Below, in pieces: positions 53,530 to 63,393 of a stretch of 64,000 nt of DNA. The notes under the pieces were generated by a model. The model saw only the letters and a list, made by a program, of their open reading frames with translations. It was not told the DNA's origin and did not search any database. Within the stretch, counting starts at the first letter, position 1. Every line of letters starts with the position of its first letter. This DNA comes from UBA6183 sp943372215 (GTDB lineage Bacteria; Bacteroidota; Bacteroidia; UKL13-3): NCBI GenBank assembly GCA_943372215.1, contig CALRXU020000016.1, forward strand, positions 1 through 64,000, written 5' to 3'. The translations under genes were made by a program, and so were the position numbers.

Positions 53530-56500
53530 ATTGCATTTTATAAGGTATTGTTAATATTACTTTAGTTCCTGCGCTGTTGCCCGCTGCGTCATACAAATCA
53601 ATAATATCAAGCTCTGTTTTAATTGCATTCAATTCATTTAAAATTTTTAACCGCTCCTTGGTTAAACCAATTCCTTTTGATTTGTGTAATTTAATTTGCT
53701 TGTCTTTTATACGTTTCGATTGTTCGCGCCCAATTCCATTGTCTATAATCTCGCAACAGATGGCATGTTTCTGACTCAGGTAAAACTTTATCTCCAAATT
53801 ACGCTCCCCTACCCGATGCATTAATCCATGCCAAATGGCATTTTCTACAAACGGCTGTATGAGCATAGTAGGAATCTCCATTTGGTAAATATTTACCTGC
53901 GAATCCACTGTTATTTTATAGTTGAATTGATGATCAAAGCGCAGAGATTCTATTTCAATGTAAAGTTTTAGAAAATCAATTTTTTTGGCCAGCGTAATGG
54001 TATTGTTTTCAGAGTTATCTAAAATTTGCCTGATCAGTTTGGCAAATTTACTCAATGATTTAGATGCTTCTTTTACATTGTTGTTAATAATAAAATCTTG
54101 AATTGAATTCAGGGCATTGAAAATAAAATGAGGGTTCATTTGAGCTCTTAATGCCCTCAACTCCAACTCACTTAAGCTCTTGTTTATTCTTGTTTTTTCT
54201 TCTTCCTTTCTTTTAATAGCCCTAATTCGTTGATATATGGCTAACCAAATGCCTAAAATAAGGAAACAAATTACTGCACTCCGAAATAACCAAGTGCTCC
54301 AAAATGGGGGAACAATAGAAATGGGTAAACTTAACACTTGAGTACTCCATACCCCATCGTTATTACTGGCTTTTACTTTAAGTACATAATTACCTGGGGC
54401 TAAATTGTTATACCTTGCCATGTTAAAGGTATTGCTATAAATCCAATTATAATCATACCCATCTAACAGAAAGGCATACTGATTTTTTTGCGGGGCAGTA
54501 AACTCTAAAGCTGCAAAATTAAATGACAAATAATTTTGAGCGTAAGCCAACACTAGTTCTCCCCTTTGAAGTATGGAATCTACATTTAGTGCTTTATCAA
54601 ACAACTTTATATCTGTAAAACAAACCTTAGGTACCACCTTATTATTGGTGATTAGCTTAGGATCAAAATAATTAAATCCTTCTACCCCACCAAAAAGCAA
54701 CTGTCCTTCTTTGGTTTTAAAAAAGGCGCCACCATTAAATTCATTGCTTTGCAAGCCATCCAGTACACTGTAATTGGTGAATGTTTTTGTAAATATGGAA
54801 AATTTTGACAACCCTAAGTTGGTGCTTATCCATAAATTATTGGCATTATCAGGCACAATGCCATATACTAAATTATTGGATAGGCCATTTTGGGTGTTAT
54901 AAAAATAGCTGCGCTCATTTATGTAGTTAAAACCAATTATGCCGTTGCCTAAAATCCCAAGCCACAACATACTATCCACATGGGCAATTGATGATATGTT
55001 AAACTCTGTTTCTCCATTTACAATAGTATTGAAATAATGTTTAATGCCATTGTTTTGCCATTTAACCAGTCCATTAACAGTGGCAATCCAAATGGTGGCA
55101 TCAGGCGTTTGGTATATGGCGCGTACATTCTTATACTTTTCACCTAATATTGGTACTCTACTAAGACTATATTTACTGGTATCAACTAAAAATAAGCCAT
55201 CGGTTCCACCAGCTAATACATCCCCATTTGCACATTTGTAAACACATTTAATGGCACTGGTTTTAACGGTGCTTTCAAAATCAACCATTCGGATAGCTTT
55301 TGTTTTCGTATCAAAGACTTTAAGTCCTGATGAAGTGGATAGGAGTAATTTATTTTGTAATGCTAATATATTCAAAACGGCTTCATCATTCAACTTTTCA
55401 CGGCTAGTGGAGAAACGTGTAAACCTATTGGTTCCCCTATTCCATTTATTAATTCCGGCTCCATCTGTCCCTACCCAAATGTTATTGGCATTGTCTTGAG
55501 CAAATGACAGAATGTAATTACTGCTTACCGTATTTTTATCATTAGGGTTATTGCTGAAGGTATTAAACGTATTTTTGCTAAAATTGAGTTTATTAATACC
55601 TCCCCCATAAGTACCAATCCAAATAATCCCTGATTTATCTTCCAGTATACTAATTACATCATTCTTACTAAGAGATTTATCATTACCTATATCATTGCGC
55701 AAATGCACTGGCTCACTATCCATATCAGGATAAAAAACCAACCCTTTATTGGTTCCAATGTAGAGTTGGTTTTTGCTATCGGAAAAAACAATATTCTTTT
55801 TGATGGCTACACCATTTAAATTTTTCTCGTTAAAAATTTGTTTATACGTAATTTCCCGTTTGGCCAGGTGGTATAGAAACAATTCGTTTTGTTCTGATAA
55901 GCCAAGGATTTGATTTTTCTCCTTTAAATAAAGCATATTATCAATAACAAAACTGGCTGAAAACAATTCGTTTGCTGTTTTTTGGCTTAGATTAATGCGG
56001 AATACTTTGTTTGAGACCGCTGCAATCAATTCGTTTTTGCTGATTGGAAGAATAACCCTAGCATTTTTTAGCCCAATTGCTCCAAACTTTTTGGTTTTTA
56101 AATTAAACACCAAGGTTTCTTCTAAAGTACCAATCCATATTTCATTACTTGCCGCCACATAACAAGCACTCTTAATGGTTGCATTGGGAAAATCAGGTAT
56201 TTTAAACTCTTTAAAAGTTTGATTTAATGGATTATAAAAACTAAGCGACCTATTGTGTACCAGCCATAAACAAGCTGTTTCATCTTCAAAAATATATTTA
56301 ACAAAATTACTTGGAATGCTATGTGTATTTTGTACCTCATGGCGAAATACTTTAAAGGTTATTCCGTCATACCTATTTAAGCCATCTTCTGTTCCTATCC
56401 ATACAAACCCTTGTTTATCCTGCAACATACATTTAGGTGAATTTTGCGATAACCCATTCTTGATGTTTAAATATTCAAAATCAAAATGATGTTGTGGATA

Positions 56501-56551
56501 CACATTCATTTTAAAAGTGAACAAAAGCTGTAACAGAAGAAAATACCTCAT
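53522..56551 (-). CDS. LytS-type histidine kinase with Reg_prop sensor
   Basis: 1009 aa from the ATG at 56551 (the longer open frame starts at 56569). Signal peptide about 1-19. Two-component regulator propeller repeats span about 25-690 (for example QDKQGFVWIGTEDGLNRYDG and EDKSGIIWIGTYGGGINK), with a Y_Y_Y domain at about 700-765 and a membrane helix at about 775-795. The His_kinase domain has MNPHFIFNALNSIQDFI, with the phosphoryl-accepting His. The ATPase region has MLIQPFVENAIWHG and DNGIGREQSKR. The sensor domain faces the periplasm; ligand unknown. Followed by the LytTR regulator, preceded by a pseudo-receiver. Confidence 0.93.
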   Translation of the reverse strand: MRYFLLLQLLFTFKMNVYPQHHFDFEYLNIKNGLSQNSPKCMLQDKQGFVWIGTEDGLNRYDGITFKVFRHEVQNTHSIPSNFVKYIFEDETACLWLVHNRSLSFYNPLNQTFKEFKIPDFPNATIKSACYVAASNEIWIGTLEETLVFNLKTKKFGAIGLKNARVILPISKNELIAAVSNKVFRINLSQKTANELFSASFVIDNMLYLKEKNQILGLSEQNELFLYHLAKREITYKQIFNEKNLNGVAIKKNIVFSDSKNQLYIGTNKGLVFYPDMDSEPVHLRNDIGNDKSLSKNDVISILEDKSGIIWIGTYGGGINKLNFSKNTFNTFSNNPNDKNTVSSNYILSFAQDNANNIWVGTDGAGINKWNRGTNRFTRFSTSREKLNDEAVLNILALQNKLLLSTSSGLKVFDTKTKAIRMVDFESTVKTSAIKCVYKCANGDVLAGGTDGLFLVDTSKYSLSRVPILGEKYKNVRAIYQTPDATIWIATVNGLVKWQNNGIKHYFNTIVNGETEFNISSIAHVDSMLWLGILGNGIIGFNYINERSYFYNTQNGLSNNLVYGIVPDNANNLWISTNLGLSKFSIFTKTFTNYSVLDGLQSNEFNGGAFFKTKEGQLLFGGVEGFNYFDPKLITNNKVVPKVCFTDIKLFDKALNVDSILQRGELVLAYAQNYLSFNFAALEFTAPQKNQYAFLLDGYDYNWIYSNTFNMARYNNLAPGNYVLKVKASNNDGVWSTQVLSLPISIVPPFWSTWLFRSAVICFLILGIWLAIYQRIRAIKRKEEEKTRINKSLSELELRALRAQMNPHFIFNALNSIQDFIINNNVKEASKSLSKFAKLIRQILDNSENNTITLAKKIDFLKLYIEIESLRFDHQFNYKITVDSQVNIYQMEIPTMLIQPFVENAIWHGLMHRVGERNLEIKFYLSQKHAICCEIIDNGIGREQSKRIKDKQIKLHKSKGIGLTKERLKILNELNAIKTELDIIDLYDAAGNSAGTKVILTIPYKMQYD

Positions 56552-56573
56552 AACACAAATATATACCAATTGA

Positions 56574-56942
56574 TTATAAGGAGGAATTGTTGGTGTAACG
56601 GGTGAGATTTAAAATTTCATCTACCAACTCCAATGAATAGGGTTTTAGCAGGTAATTGTGTGCATCGTGTTTAAACGCTTCTACTGCATAATCATTCTTG
56701 TTGCAGGTATAAACAAGTTTAAATGACTTATTAGGTATTAAATCCATTATTCCAAATCCACTTTCATTTGGAAATTCAATTTCGATAAATACATAGTGAG
56801 GCCTCACTAATTTTAATGTTTGTAGGGCTTCATTTAAATTTGTCAGCGTAATTACTGTGCACTCTTCGGGGTGTAATACTTGAAGCAGATGTTTAAGTTC
56901 TGCCGCTTGTTTAAGATTATGATCAATGATACAAAATAGCAT
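56574..56942 (-). CDS. Stand-alone pseudo-receiver protein
   Basis: 122 aa from the ATG at 56942 (an upstream TTG frame is not needed). It has the CheY fold without an output domain: MLFCIIDHNLKQ, then VRPHYVFIEIEFPNESGFGI, VYTCNKNDYAVEAF and YLLKPYSLELV. The phospho-acceptor Asp, expected in the FLDIEMP position, is Glu (FIEIEFP), and the first acidic pocket has His for one Asp. Thr and Lys remain. A Glu can mimic phosphorylation. It is first gene in the operon with the LytS and LytTR genes. A (TTTG)-type tetranucleotide run lies just upstream of the start. Confidence 0.8.
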   Translation of the reverse strand: MLFCIIDHNLKQAAELKHLLQVLHPEECTVITLTNLNEALQTLKLVRPHYVFIEIEFPNESGFGIMDLIPNKSFKLVYTCNKNDYAVEAFKHDAHNYLLKPYSLELVDEILNLTRYTNNSSL

Positions 56943-56999
56943 TTGTTTGTTTGTTTGTTTCTTATACAAAGGTGTCTTTACTCCCTTAGCTTTCCAGTG

Positions 57000-57103
57000 C
57001 CAATGAGTAAGTGGCTACTTTGAATGATTAACTGGTAATGCAGGCTGATTACTCTGGCACTAAAAAACCACTTATTCATTGGTTTCTGCCACTTACTCAT
57101 TGG
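57000..57103. promoter_or_regulatory. Cluster of CCACTTAnTCATTGG operator-like repeats
   Basis: Three copies of a 15-16-bp sequence: inverted at 57000-57015, and direct at 57068-57082 and 57088-57103. The two direct copies start 21 bp apart. They lie in the intergenic space between the minus-strand lytS operon and the 1664-aa gene. Confidence 0.6.
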
Positions 57104-57156
57104 TGATTAAACAGAAAATACATAGGCTCATTTTTGTTTCATTAAACAACTAAATA

Positions 57157-60100
57157 ATGAAACACAAATTACCTCAAATGCTCGTTTTAACTTTTATTTT
57201 AGCCATATTGGCTGAAATAGGTTATACCTCAGTAACTAAAGTTACAAGTAGTGGTGGACAATCAAGTAGAACACAAAAGACCCCATCCACCCAAGGTTGC
57301 ACTTGTCATGGCGGATCCGTAACACCCAATTTAATAACCACGCTTTCTGGCCCTTCTGCTATTCCTATGGACTCTTCTACCAACCTCACCTTTACTGTTG
57401 GTGCTGGTGGCCCTGGAACTCAAGGCGGATTTAATGTATCTGTAAGTAATGATTTACTTGGCTTTCTGGTGCCTATATCAAGTGGTGTGAGCTATAATAG
57501 TGCGGATAAAGAAATTTTACATAGTACACCAAAAGCATATAGTAGCGGTAATGCTAATTGGGAATTCAAATTTGTATCTACGGCTACCAGCTCTGCTAAT
57601 GTTACTTTGTATGGAGTAGGCTTAAGTGGAAATGGCTCTGGAACTAGTGGAGACAATTGGAATTTCACATCAAAAACAATTGCTTTAAATCCAGCATTTC
57701 CTAGCGGAACAGCTTTTGTCCCGAGTAATAATGCTTGGGATATAAAAGACGGTAAGCCCTTAAATCAAGGTAATGCATACGATAAGTTTGCCACCATTTA
57801 TACAAGTAGCGAAATTGCATTTGGCCGTATTACCCGGATAGGATTTTTTATAGGCACAGAAAGTAACAGCGGTGGCGGTAATTTTAGAATTTATATGAAA
57901 GAAACTTCCAATACTTCTTTTGCATCTGCCACCACTGCTGGGAGCGAAATAAGTGGTGCTACCCAAGTTTATTTGGGAGCACCAGCATACAATGCTTCAA
58001 ATGGTTGGTTTATGTTTGATTTAAATACACCATTTGATTATGCTGCCAACAACTTGGAACTCATCATCGCTAACGAAAAAGGATTTGTTTCTAATGACGA
58101 TAAACAAACCCTGAATAGATATACTTCATCTCCACGCAGCCAGTACTGGAGTGGAAATAGTAATGTTACAAATGGCAATCCTTATTCTATTCAACCCAAT
58201 ATTAGGGTAGAAAGCATTACAGACCCGAGTGCTTTAAATTTTGGAACATTTACAGCTTCAAGTGTTGCTCTTTCGTGGACTGCTGCCACTAAAGGACAAG
58301 GGTATAGAATTGTATATAAAAATGGCTCCAGCATTACTTCCCCAACTGATGGTGCTTGGGCTGATATTGTTGGTAATAACAATACCAATTATACGGTAAC
58401 AGGATTACCTTCTGGCAGATATTACTCGTTTAAGGTGTATACCAAAACTGGTAATTCATTTAGCGCCAATGGTTCAAATATTGTTTCCACATTCAATTCA
58501 ACCTATGCTTCTGGCACATTTGTAAATGAACAATCTGGTAACTTTATTTATGGTCAACCATCATTTGAAGCGGAAGGGCTAGCCAATGCTGGTGGATTAA
58601 GTGCAGCTAGTTTAAACAACCCAACTAGTGTATTTGTTGATACTTCTAGTGTTTATCCAACAGAGGGTATTAAGTATGTTACAGATCAATTTAACAACAG
58701 GCTACTCATCTATAAAACAACCGCCACATCGGATGGTTCAAGTGCCAATATAGTCATTGGTCAACCTGATTTTACAACCAATACGGCCCCAGTTACTCCA
58801 AATGCGGGTTCACTCAACTACCCTTCTGCTGTTTTTGTATATGGCACTAAAATGATTGTAGCAGATAGAGATAACAATAGGGTTTTAATATGGAATACCA
58901 TTCCAATTAGTAACGGTACTACTGCTGATATTGTATTGGGGCAAGCTAATTTTACAAGCAAAAATCCAAATAGAGGGCTAGCCGTAAGTGCCAATGGGTT
59001 AAACAGCCCTGAAGCCATATTTGTGTACAACGACAAACTTTTAGTAGCGGATGGCAATAACAACAGGGTACTTATCTGGAACAACATCAATTCATTGGTA
59101 AATGGACAAGCTGCTGATGTGGTAATAGGCCAGGCTAATAAAACAAGCAATGCTTCTCCCAATACCAACGCATCCACTTCGGCTACATTGTATTACCCAA
59201 AAGCATTGGCTGTAGCCAATAACGGAAAATTGCTAATTGCCTCTCGTTTAGAACACCGTGTACTAATTTACAATACTATTCCAACTACTGATGGTGCAAG
59301 TGCCGATTTGGTTTTAGGCCAATCAAACAGTACCAATAACCAATTTAGTTTTAGCAGTACCACAGACTCTACTTTTGGCTTTTTAAGAGGTATTGCTGTA
59401 AGTCCAAACAACAACAGAGTTGCTCTATCAGAAGCGGGCAATAGTAGAATTGTTATTTGGAATACATTCCCTACACAAAATAACCAAAAACCCAATATAG
59501 TAATTGGGCGACCAAGCTTAACCGCAAGTACTCCAAGCACTTTTTCTAATCAAACTCCTAATGGCTTAAATGCTACAGTTGTTGCTTTCCCCGAGTTAAT
59601 GTATTGGGCAAAAACGGGCGATTTATATGTAGCCATGGCAGGTAGAAATGGTGTAATCAGATACCAAAATGGCGATGTATCATTAGTTGGTCCTAATGTG
59701 CTAAATGCAACTCCAACTAACAATAACATTCAACTCAATTGGAGTGGAGGCAACTCCACCAAATATAAATTGGTATATAAACTAGGTGAATACCCCCCTA
59801 TTGACACCACCGATGGTATTGTAATTGATAACCTTACAGGTACATCAACAACCATTAATAATTTAGCGTGTAACAATATATACTCATTTCGCATTTGGGG
59901 TAAAAACAATGCCAACCAGTATGCAAGCAATCCTAGCCCAGCGGCATCGGTAACCAGCATTACACAAACAGGTACAACATGTGCTAACTTACCGCTGGCC
60001 AATAGTTCTATAACCAGTATAGCCGTTTATGGAACCACCGCTTACGTTACGGGCTACTTTACACAAATAAATGGACAACCAAGAAACGGAATTGCTGCTT

Positions 60101-62151
60101 ACAACGTAAACACCAATGCATTGTTACCATGGAATCCTAGTTTAACCTTTGATGGAGCAAGTGCAGGTTTTGCCAATTGTATTAAAGTAACCAACGATGG
60201 AAACCATGTGATAGTGGGCGGCCTTTTTAACTTTGTAGGCACCAATGCCGATACCAATTTAGCTAAAATAAGCACTACCACAGGTTTATCAGTAAGCTAC
60301 CCCAATGCTGAAAATGGGGCAGTTGATAATATGGCTATAGCTAATGATAATTCTATTTATTGTTATGGGCAATTTACCGGACTTACAGGCTTTGCAACAG
60401 CAAACTTAGGGGCAATTAATGGAAACGGAACAGTTAAAACCAGTTTTAATCCTTTAATGGCAACAACAAACCTAAGAGCCATACACGTAAATGAAACCAA
60501 TACAAGAGTATATATTGGGCACGGAAATGGTTCAACCACATACAACGGCAACACCCGCTCTGCGTTTGCAGAATTAGATGCAACCACAGGGGCTGCTACT
60601 TCATTTGCGCCTTTTACGAGCTCTGGCATATTTTCCTTTGTTACCAAAGGAAATAGTTTATGGATGGGAGGCTCTTTTGATAAAATTGAAAATGCCCCAA
60701 GTACAGGTGCTAATACACCAAGAAGAGGTTTGGCCAAATTCACCTACAATGGCACCAATTGGATACTTGACAACACCTTTAACACAAACAATGTATCCAA
60801 TAGTCCGAATGGAGATCAAAACTATGGTACAATAGGTGCATCTATCAGAGGGCTCTATTTGTTTCAAAACAAACTTTTTGTAATAGGCGCTGAAATGAAA
60901 AGTTTTGGAAATGAACCAAGGTATGGTGTGGCGGCCATTGATACAGGCAATGCATCTATAGTAACCAACTACAGCTTAGGCACCAGTTCTATACCAGCAG
61001 GAACAGGCTTTAGAATGGATGCTTCCAATACTTTGCAAAAGATATTTTTTGTTGATGGAAGCGCTACTCCAACTGGTAAACACATTGCTGGAGTTCCTCT
61101 CTTAACCAATTTAGCAAGTATTCCTTTTTCTTCACCCAATACAAAATCCGTGAATAAAATGATTAATGGAAATGGCGTATTTGACTTCACTGCAGCAACA
61201 GCTATGGACATCAGCTTTAGCGGAAATACCATGACTGGAGATAGTGGCATAATTACCGTTGACTATTTTGGGAATGGCAATCAAGCTTTTTACACAAGTA
61301 ATATTTTAGAAACAAACCAAAGCGCTTATCGTTGGATTGTAAACAAACCATGGTCAAGTAATTTCAATGCACCAGCTTTTACCAGTGCTGAAATACGCAT
61401 TGATTTGGATGAAATACCTGGAAGAGGAGGTATAAGCATTGGTCAAGAATCTACCATAAAAATATACAAACGTAGCCTTCCTGATAATGCAAAAAGCATT
61501 TACGATTTCCAGAATATTGGCCCTGTTACCTATGATAATGTAACCCATGAATTAAAGGTAACCGTAACTAGTTTTGGGGAGTTTATATTAGCAAGCAATA
61601 CCGCTTCCTTACCTGTTGAGTTAATTAGTTTTACCGCTAAAGCAAATGATGAAAACAACGTTCAATTGTACTGGGCTACAGCACAAGAAACCAACAACCA
61701 ATATTTTGAAATAGAAAGAAGTAATAATGGTAAAGACTTTACTAAAATAGGCATGTTGACTGGCGCAGGTAATAGCAATAAACTGAACCAATACACCTAT
61801 AACGACCCTATAAACCTAAAAGAAAACAAAACACTCTATTACAGGCTAAAACAGGTTGACTTTAATGGTAACGTTACCTTGAGCAAAACTGAAATCGTAA
61901 ATTACAATTCGAATATTTGGAACGACTTAATTGTATTTCCAAACCCTACAAACGAAAATTTATATTTTAATAGGCCGTTAGAAGAAGAAACTCAAATAGA
62001 AATATTGGATATTACAGGAACCAGAGTTGTTAAAGAATTATTTAGCAATAGCATTAGTAGCTTCAATACAGAGACGCTAAATGCGGGTATATACTTTATA
62101 AAAATACAAAGTAAAAACACCCTGATTTCATTTAAGTTTATTAAAAACTAA
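57157..62151 (+). CDS. Giant T9SS-secreted multidomain protein
   Basis: 1664 aa. Signal peptide about residues 1-25. A choice-of-anchor V-like domain (about 40-175) begins with GCTCHGG, and a jelly-roll-like domain covers about 180-345. FN3 lies at about 355-440. NHL-type propeller repeats span about 460-850 (LLVADGNNNRVLIWNNI is repeated in variants), and a second FN3 about 855-950. A propeller-like region covers about 955-1310, then an SPRY/ELISFTA segment near 1480. The T9SS type A sorting domain (about 1590-1664) contains VFPNPTNENL and ends SFKFIKN. Predicted to be displayed at the surface. Its upstream region carries the repeats shared with the lytS operon. Confidence 0.9.
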   Translation: MKHKLPQMLVLTFILAILAEIGYTSVTKVTSSGGQSSRTQKTPSTQGCTCHGGSVTPNLITTLSGPSAIPMDSSTNLTFTVGAGGPGTQGGFNVSVSNDLLGFLVPISSGVSYNSADKEILHSTPKAYSSGNANWEFKFVSTATSSANVTLYGVGLSGNGSGTSGDNWNFTSKTIALNPAFPSGTAFVPSNNAWDIKDGKPLNQGNAYDKFATIYTSSEIAFGRITRIGFFIGTESNSGGGNFRIYMKETSNTSFASATTAGSEISGATQVYLGAPAYNASNGWFMFDLNTPFDYAANNLELIIANEKGFVSNDDKQTLNRYTSSPRSQYWSGNSNVTNGNPYSIQPNIRVESITDPSALNFGTFTASSVALSWTAATKGQGYRIVYKNGSSITSPTDGAWADIVGNNNTNYTVTGLPSGRYYSFKVYTKTGNSFSANGSNIVSTFNSTYASGTFVNEQSGNFIYGQPSFEAEGLANAGGLSAASLNNPTSVFVDTSSVYPTEGIKYVTDQFNNRLLIYKTTATSDGSSANIVIGQPDFTTNTAPVTPNAGSLNYPSAVFVYGTKMIVADRDNNRVLIWNTIPISNGTTADIVLGQANFTSKNPNRGLAVSANGLNSPEAIFVYNDKLLVADGNNNRVLIWNNINSLVNGQAADVVIGQANKTSNASPNTNASTSATLYYPKALAVANNGKLLIASRLEHRVLIYNTIPTTDGASADLVLGQSNSTNNQFSFSSTTDSTFGFLRGIAVSPNNNRVALSEAGNSRIVIWNTFPTQNNQKPNIVIGRPSLTASTPSTFSNQTPNGLNATVVAFPELMYWAKTGDLYVAMAGRNGVIRYQNGDVSLVGPNVLNATPTNNNIQLNWSGGNSTKYKLVYKLGEYPPIDTTDGIVIDNLTGTSTTINNLACNNIYSFRIWGKNNANQYASNPSPAASVTSITQTGTTCANLPLANSSITSIAVYGTTAYVTGYFTQINGQPRNGIAAYNVNTNALLPWNPSLTFDGASAGFANCIKVTNDGNHVIVGGLFNFVGTNADTNLAKISTTTGLSVSYPNAENGAVDNMAIANDNSIYCYGQFTGLTGFATANLGAINGNGTVKTSFNPLMATTNLRAIHVNETNTRVYIGHGNGSTTYNGNTRSAFAELDATTGAATSFAPFTSSGIFSFVTKGNSLWMGGSFDKIENAPSTGANTPRRGLAKFTYNGTNWILDNTFNTNNVSNSPNGDQNYGTIGASIRGLYLFQNKLFVIGAEMKSFGNEPRYGVAAIDTGNASIVTNYSLGTSSIPAGTGFRMDASNTLQKIFFVDGSATPTGKHIAGVPLLTNLASIPFSSPNTKSVNKMINGNGVFDFTAATAMDISFSGNTMTGDSGIITVDYFGNGNQAFYTSNILETNQSAYRWIVNKPWSSNFNAPAFTSAEIRIDLDEIPGRGGISIGQESTIKIYKRSLPDNAKSIYDFQNIGPVTYDNVTHELKVTVTSFGEFILASNTASLPVELISFTAKANDENNVQLYWATAQETNNQYFEIERSNNGKDFTKIGMLTGAGNSNKLNQYTYNDPINLKENKTLYYRLKQVDFNGNVTLSKTEIVNYNSNIWNDLIVFPNPTNENLYFNRPLEEETQIEILDITGTRVVKELFSNSISSFNTETLNAGIYFIKIQSKNTLISFKFIKN

Positions 62152-62161
62152 ACGATTCATT

Positions 62162-62194
62162 AAGAGGAGGCTTACATAAAAGTCTCCTCTTTTT
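62162..62194. terminator. Bidirectional terminator
   Basis: AAGAGGAG (62162-62169) pairs with CTCCTCTT (62184-62191), followed by more T. It lies between two convergent stops (62151 and 62199). Confidence 0.7.
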
Positions 62195-62198
62195 AAAC

Positions 62199-63320
62199 TT
62201 ACTTTAACACAGGCAACACCATACCCATTTTATTTACAAAAACGCCTACACTTCCTATCATTACTTCTGCTAGGCCATTGTTAAACGTGCCTACCGCATC
62301 AAATTCGGCAGGAATAACCAACGTACCGCGCATATCAATAAAACCCCATTTACGTTTTACCAATACTGGACAGCGGTCATCCACAAACAAACTGGCATCA
62401 TCAAATACATGCCTCAATACCAATGTACCTGATTTATTAATAAAGCCCCATTTGCCATTTAATTTTACGGCCGCCAATCCTTGCGAAAACGGCCTGATTG
62501 CTTCATATTGTGCTTCTATCTGAACTTTACCTTCTTCATTTAGGAAACCATATTTATTGTTCATCCTAAACCCAGCCATGCCCTCACTAAAATCATAGCA
62601 ATATTGGTAAGCAGGCACAATCACTTCCACCCCTGACTGGTTGATAAAGCCATAACTGCTCACCTTATCAACAACTGCTTTGCCTTCAAAAAACCGGCCT
62701 ATGTTGCTATATATGGGTTTAACAACAATATTTCCTAAGGTATCAATAATACCAAAACGTTTAAAATCCCTGTACCTGGCCAATCCATATTCAAAATCAT
62801 CCGCATCATCCAATGTGCAAGGTATTACCACCTCACCCTTGCGGTTAATGTAACCAAACTTATAGCCAGAGGTTACAATATCACGCGCAAATTTGGTTTC
62901 ATGCAAGTCAACGCTTTTGCTCACACAACTTAAACCCATTTTAAAGGGCCGTGCATCATAAATTTCATCATCAAGTGTAAACATGATTTTTCCATTGACA
63001 TCAGCAAAATGTTGCTTGCCTCTTACATCGGTAACTTTGGCAAGCCCCTCACTGTAGCGTTGAATATTGGTATAAATACCTGTATCAATAATGCGCTTAT
63101 TACTTGCATCAATTACACAGGGTTGATTTCCCAACGCCACTACTGCCCTACCTTCGTGAAAACTTTCAGCATAATCATAACTAGCTGCAATGGACAAATT
63201 GCCCTCCTTATTGGTGTACCCCCATTTGCCTTTAATTTGAACAGGGAATAGATTGGTGGTTTGCGCTAATGCAGACAAAGCCAGCAGTAATATGGGAAGG
63301 AAAAGTATTTTCAGTTTCAT
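62199..63320 (-). CDS. WG-repeat secreted protein
   Basis: 373 aa with a signal peptide (about residues 1-19, ending LSALAQ). About eight WG/KWG repeats follow, such as GKWGYTNKEGNLSIAASYDY, KYGFLNEEGKVQIEAQYEAI, GKWGFINKSGTLVL and KWGFIDMRGTLVIPAEFDAV. Each repeat is roughly 30-40 residues and β-rich, and tandem copies probably form a solenoid. Function in Bacteroidota is not established; protein interaction in the envelope is likely. Monocistronic, divergent from recG. Confidence 0.88.
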   Translation of the reverse strand: MKLKILFLPILLLALSALAQTTNLFPVQIKGKWGYTNKEGNLSIAASYDYAESFHEGRAVVALGNQPCVIDASNKRIIDTGIYTNIQRYSEGLAKVTDVRGKQHFADVNGKIMFTLDDEIYDARPFKMGLSCVSKSVDLHETKFARDIVTSGYKFGYINRKGEVVIPCTLDDADDFEYGLARYRDFKRFGIIDTLGNIVVKPIYSNIGRFFEGKAVVDKVSSYGFINQSGVEVIVPAYQYCYDFSEGMAGFRMNNKYGFLNEEGKVQIEAQYEAIRPFSQGLAAVKLNGKWGFINKSGTLVLRHVFDDASLFVDDRCPVLVKRKWGFIDMRGTLVIPAEFDAVGTFNNGLAEVMIGSVGVFVNKMGMVLPVLK

Positions 63321-63393
63321 GCTGCTAAATTAAGACTTGTTCAACACTAATAATGCACATTTCACATGCGGATAAAGTGCTTGTGTGCGTTTT

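Noticed and set aside
58191..61250. Many minus-strand frames over the 1664-aa gene
   Set aside because: Produced by the repetitive, Thr/Asn-rich codons of the real gene on the other strand; no start signals or domains.
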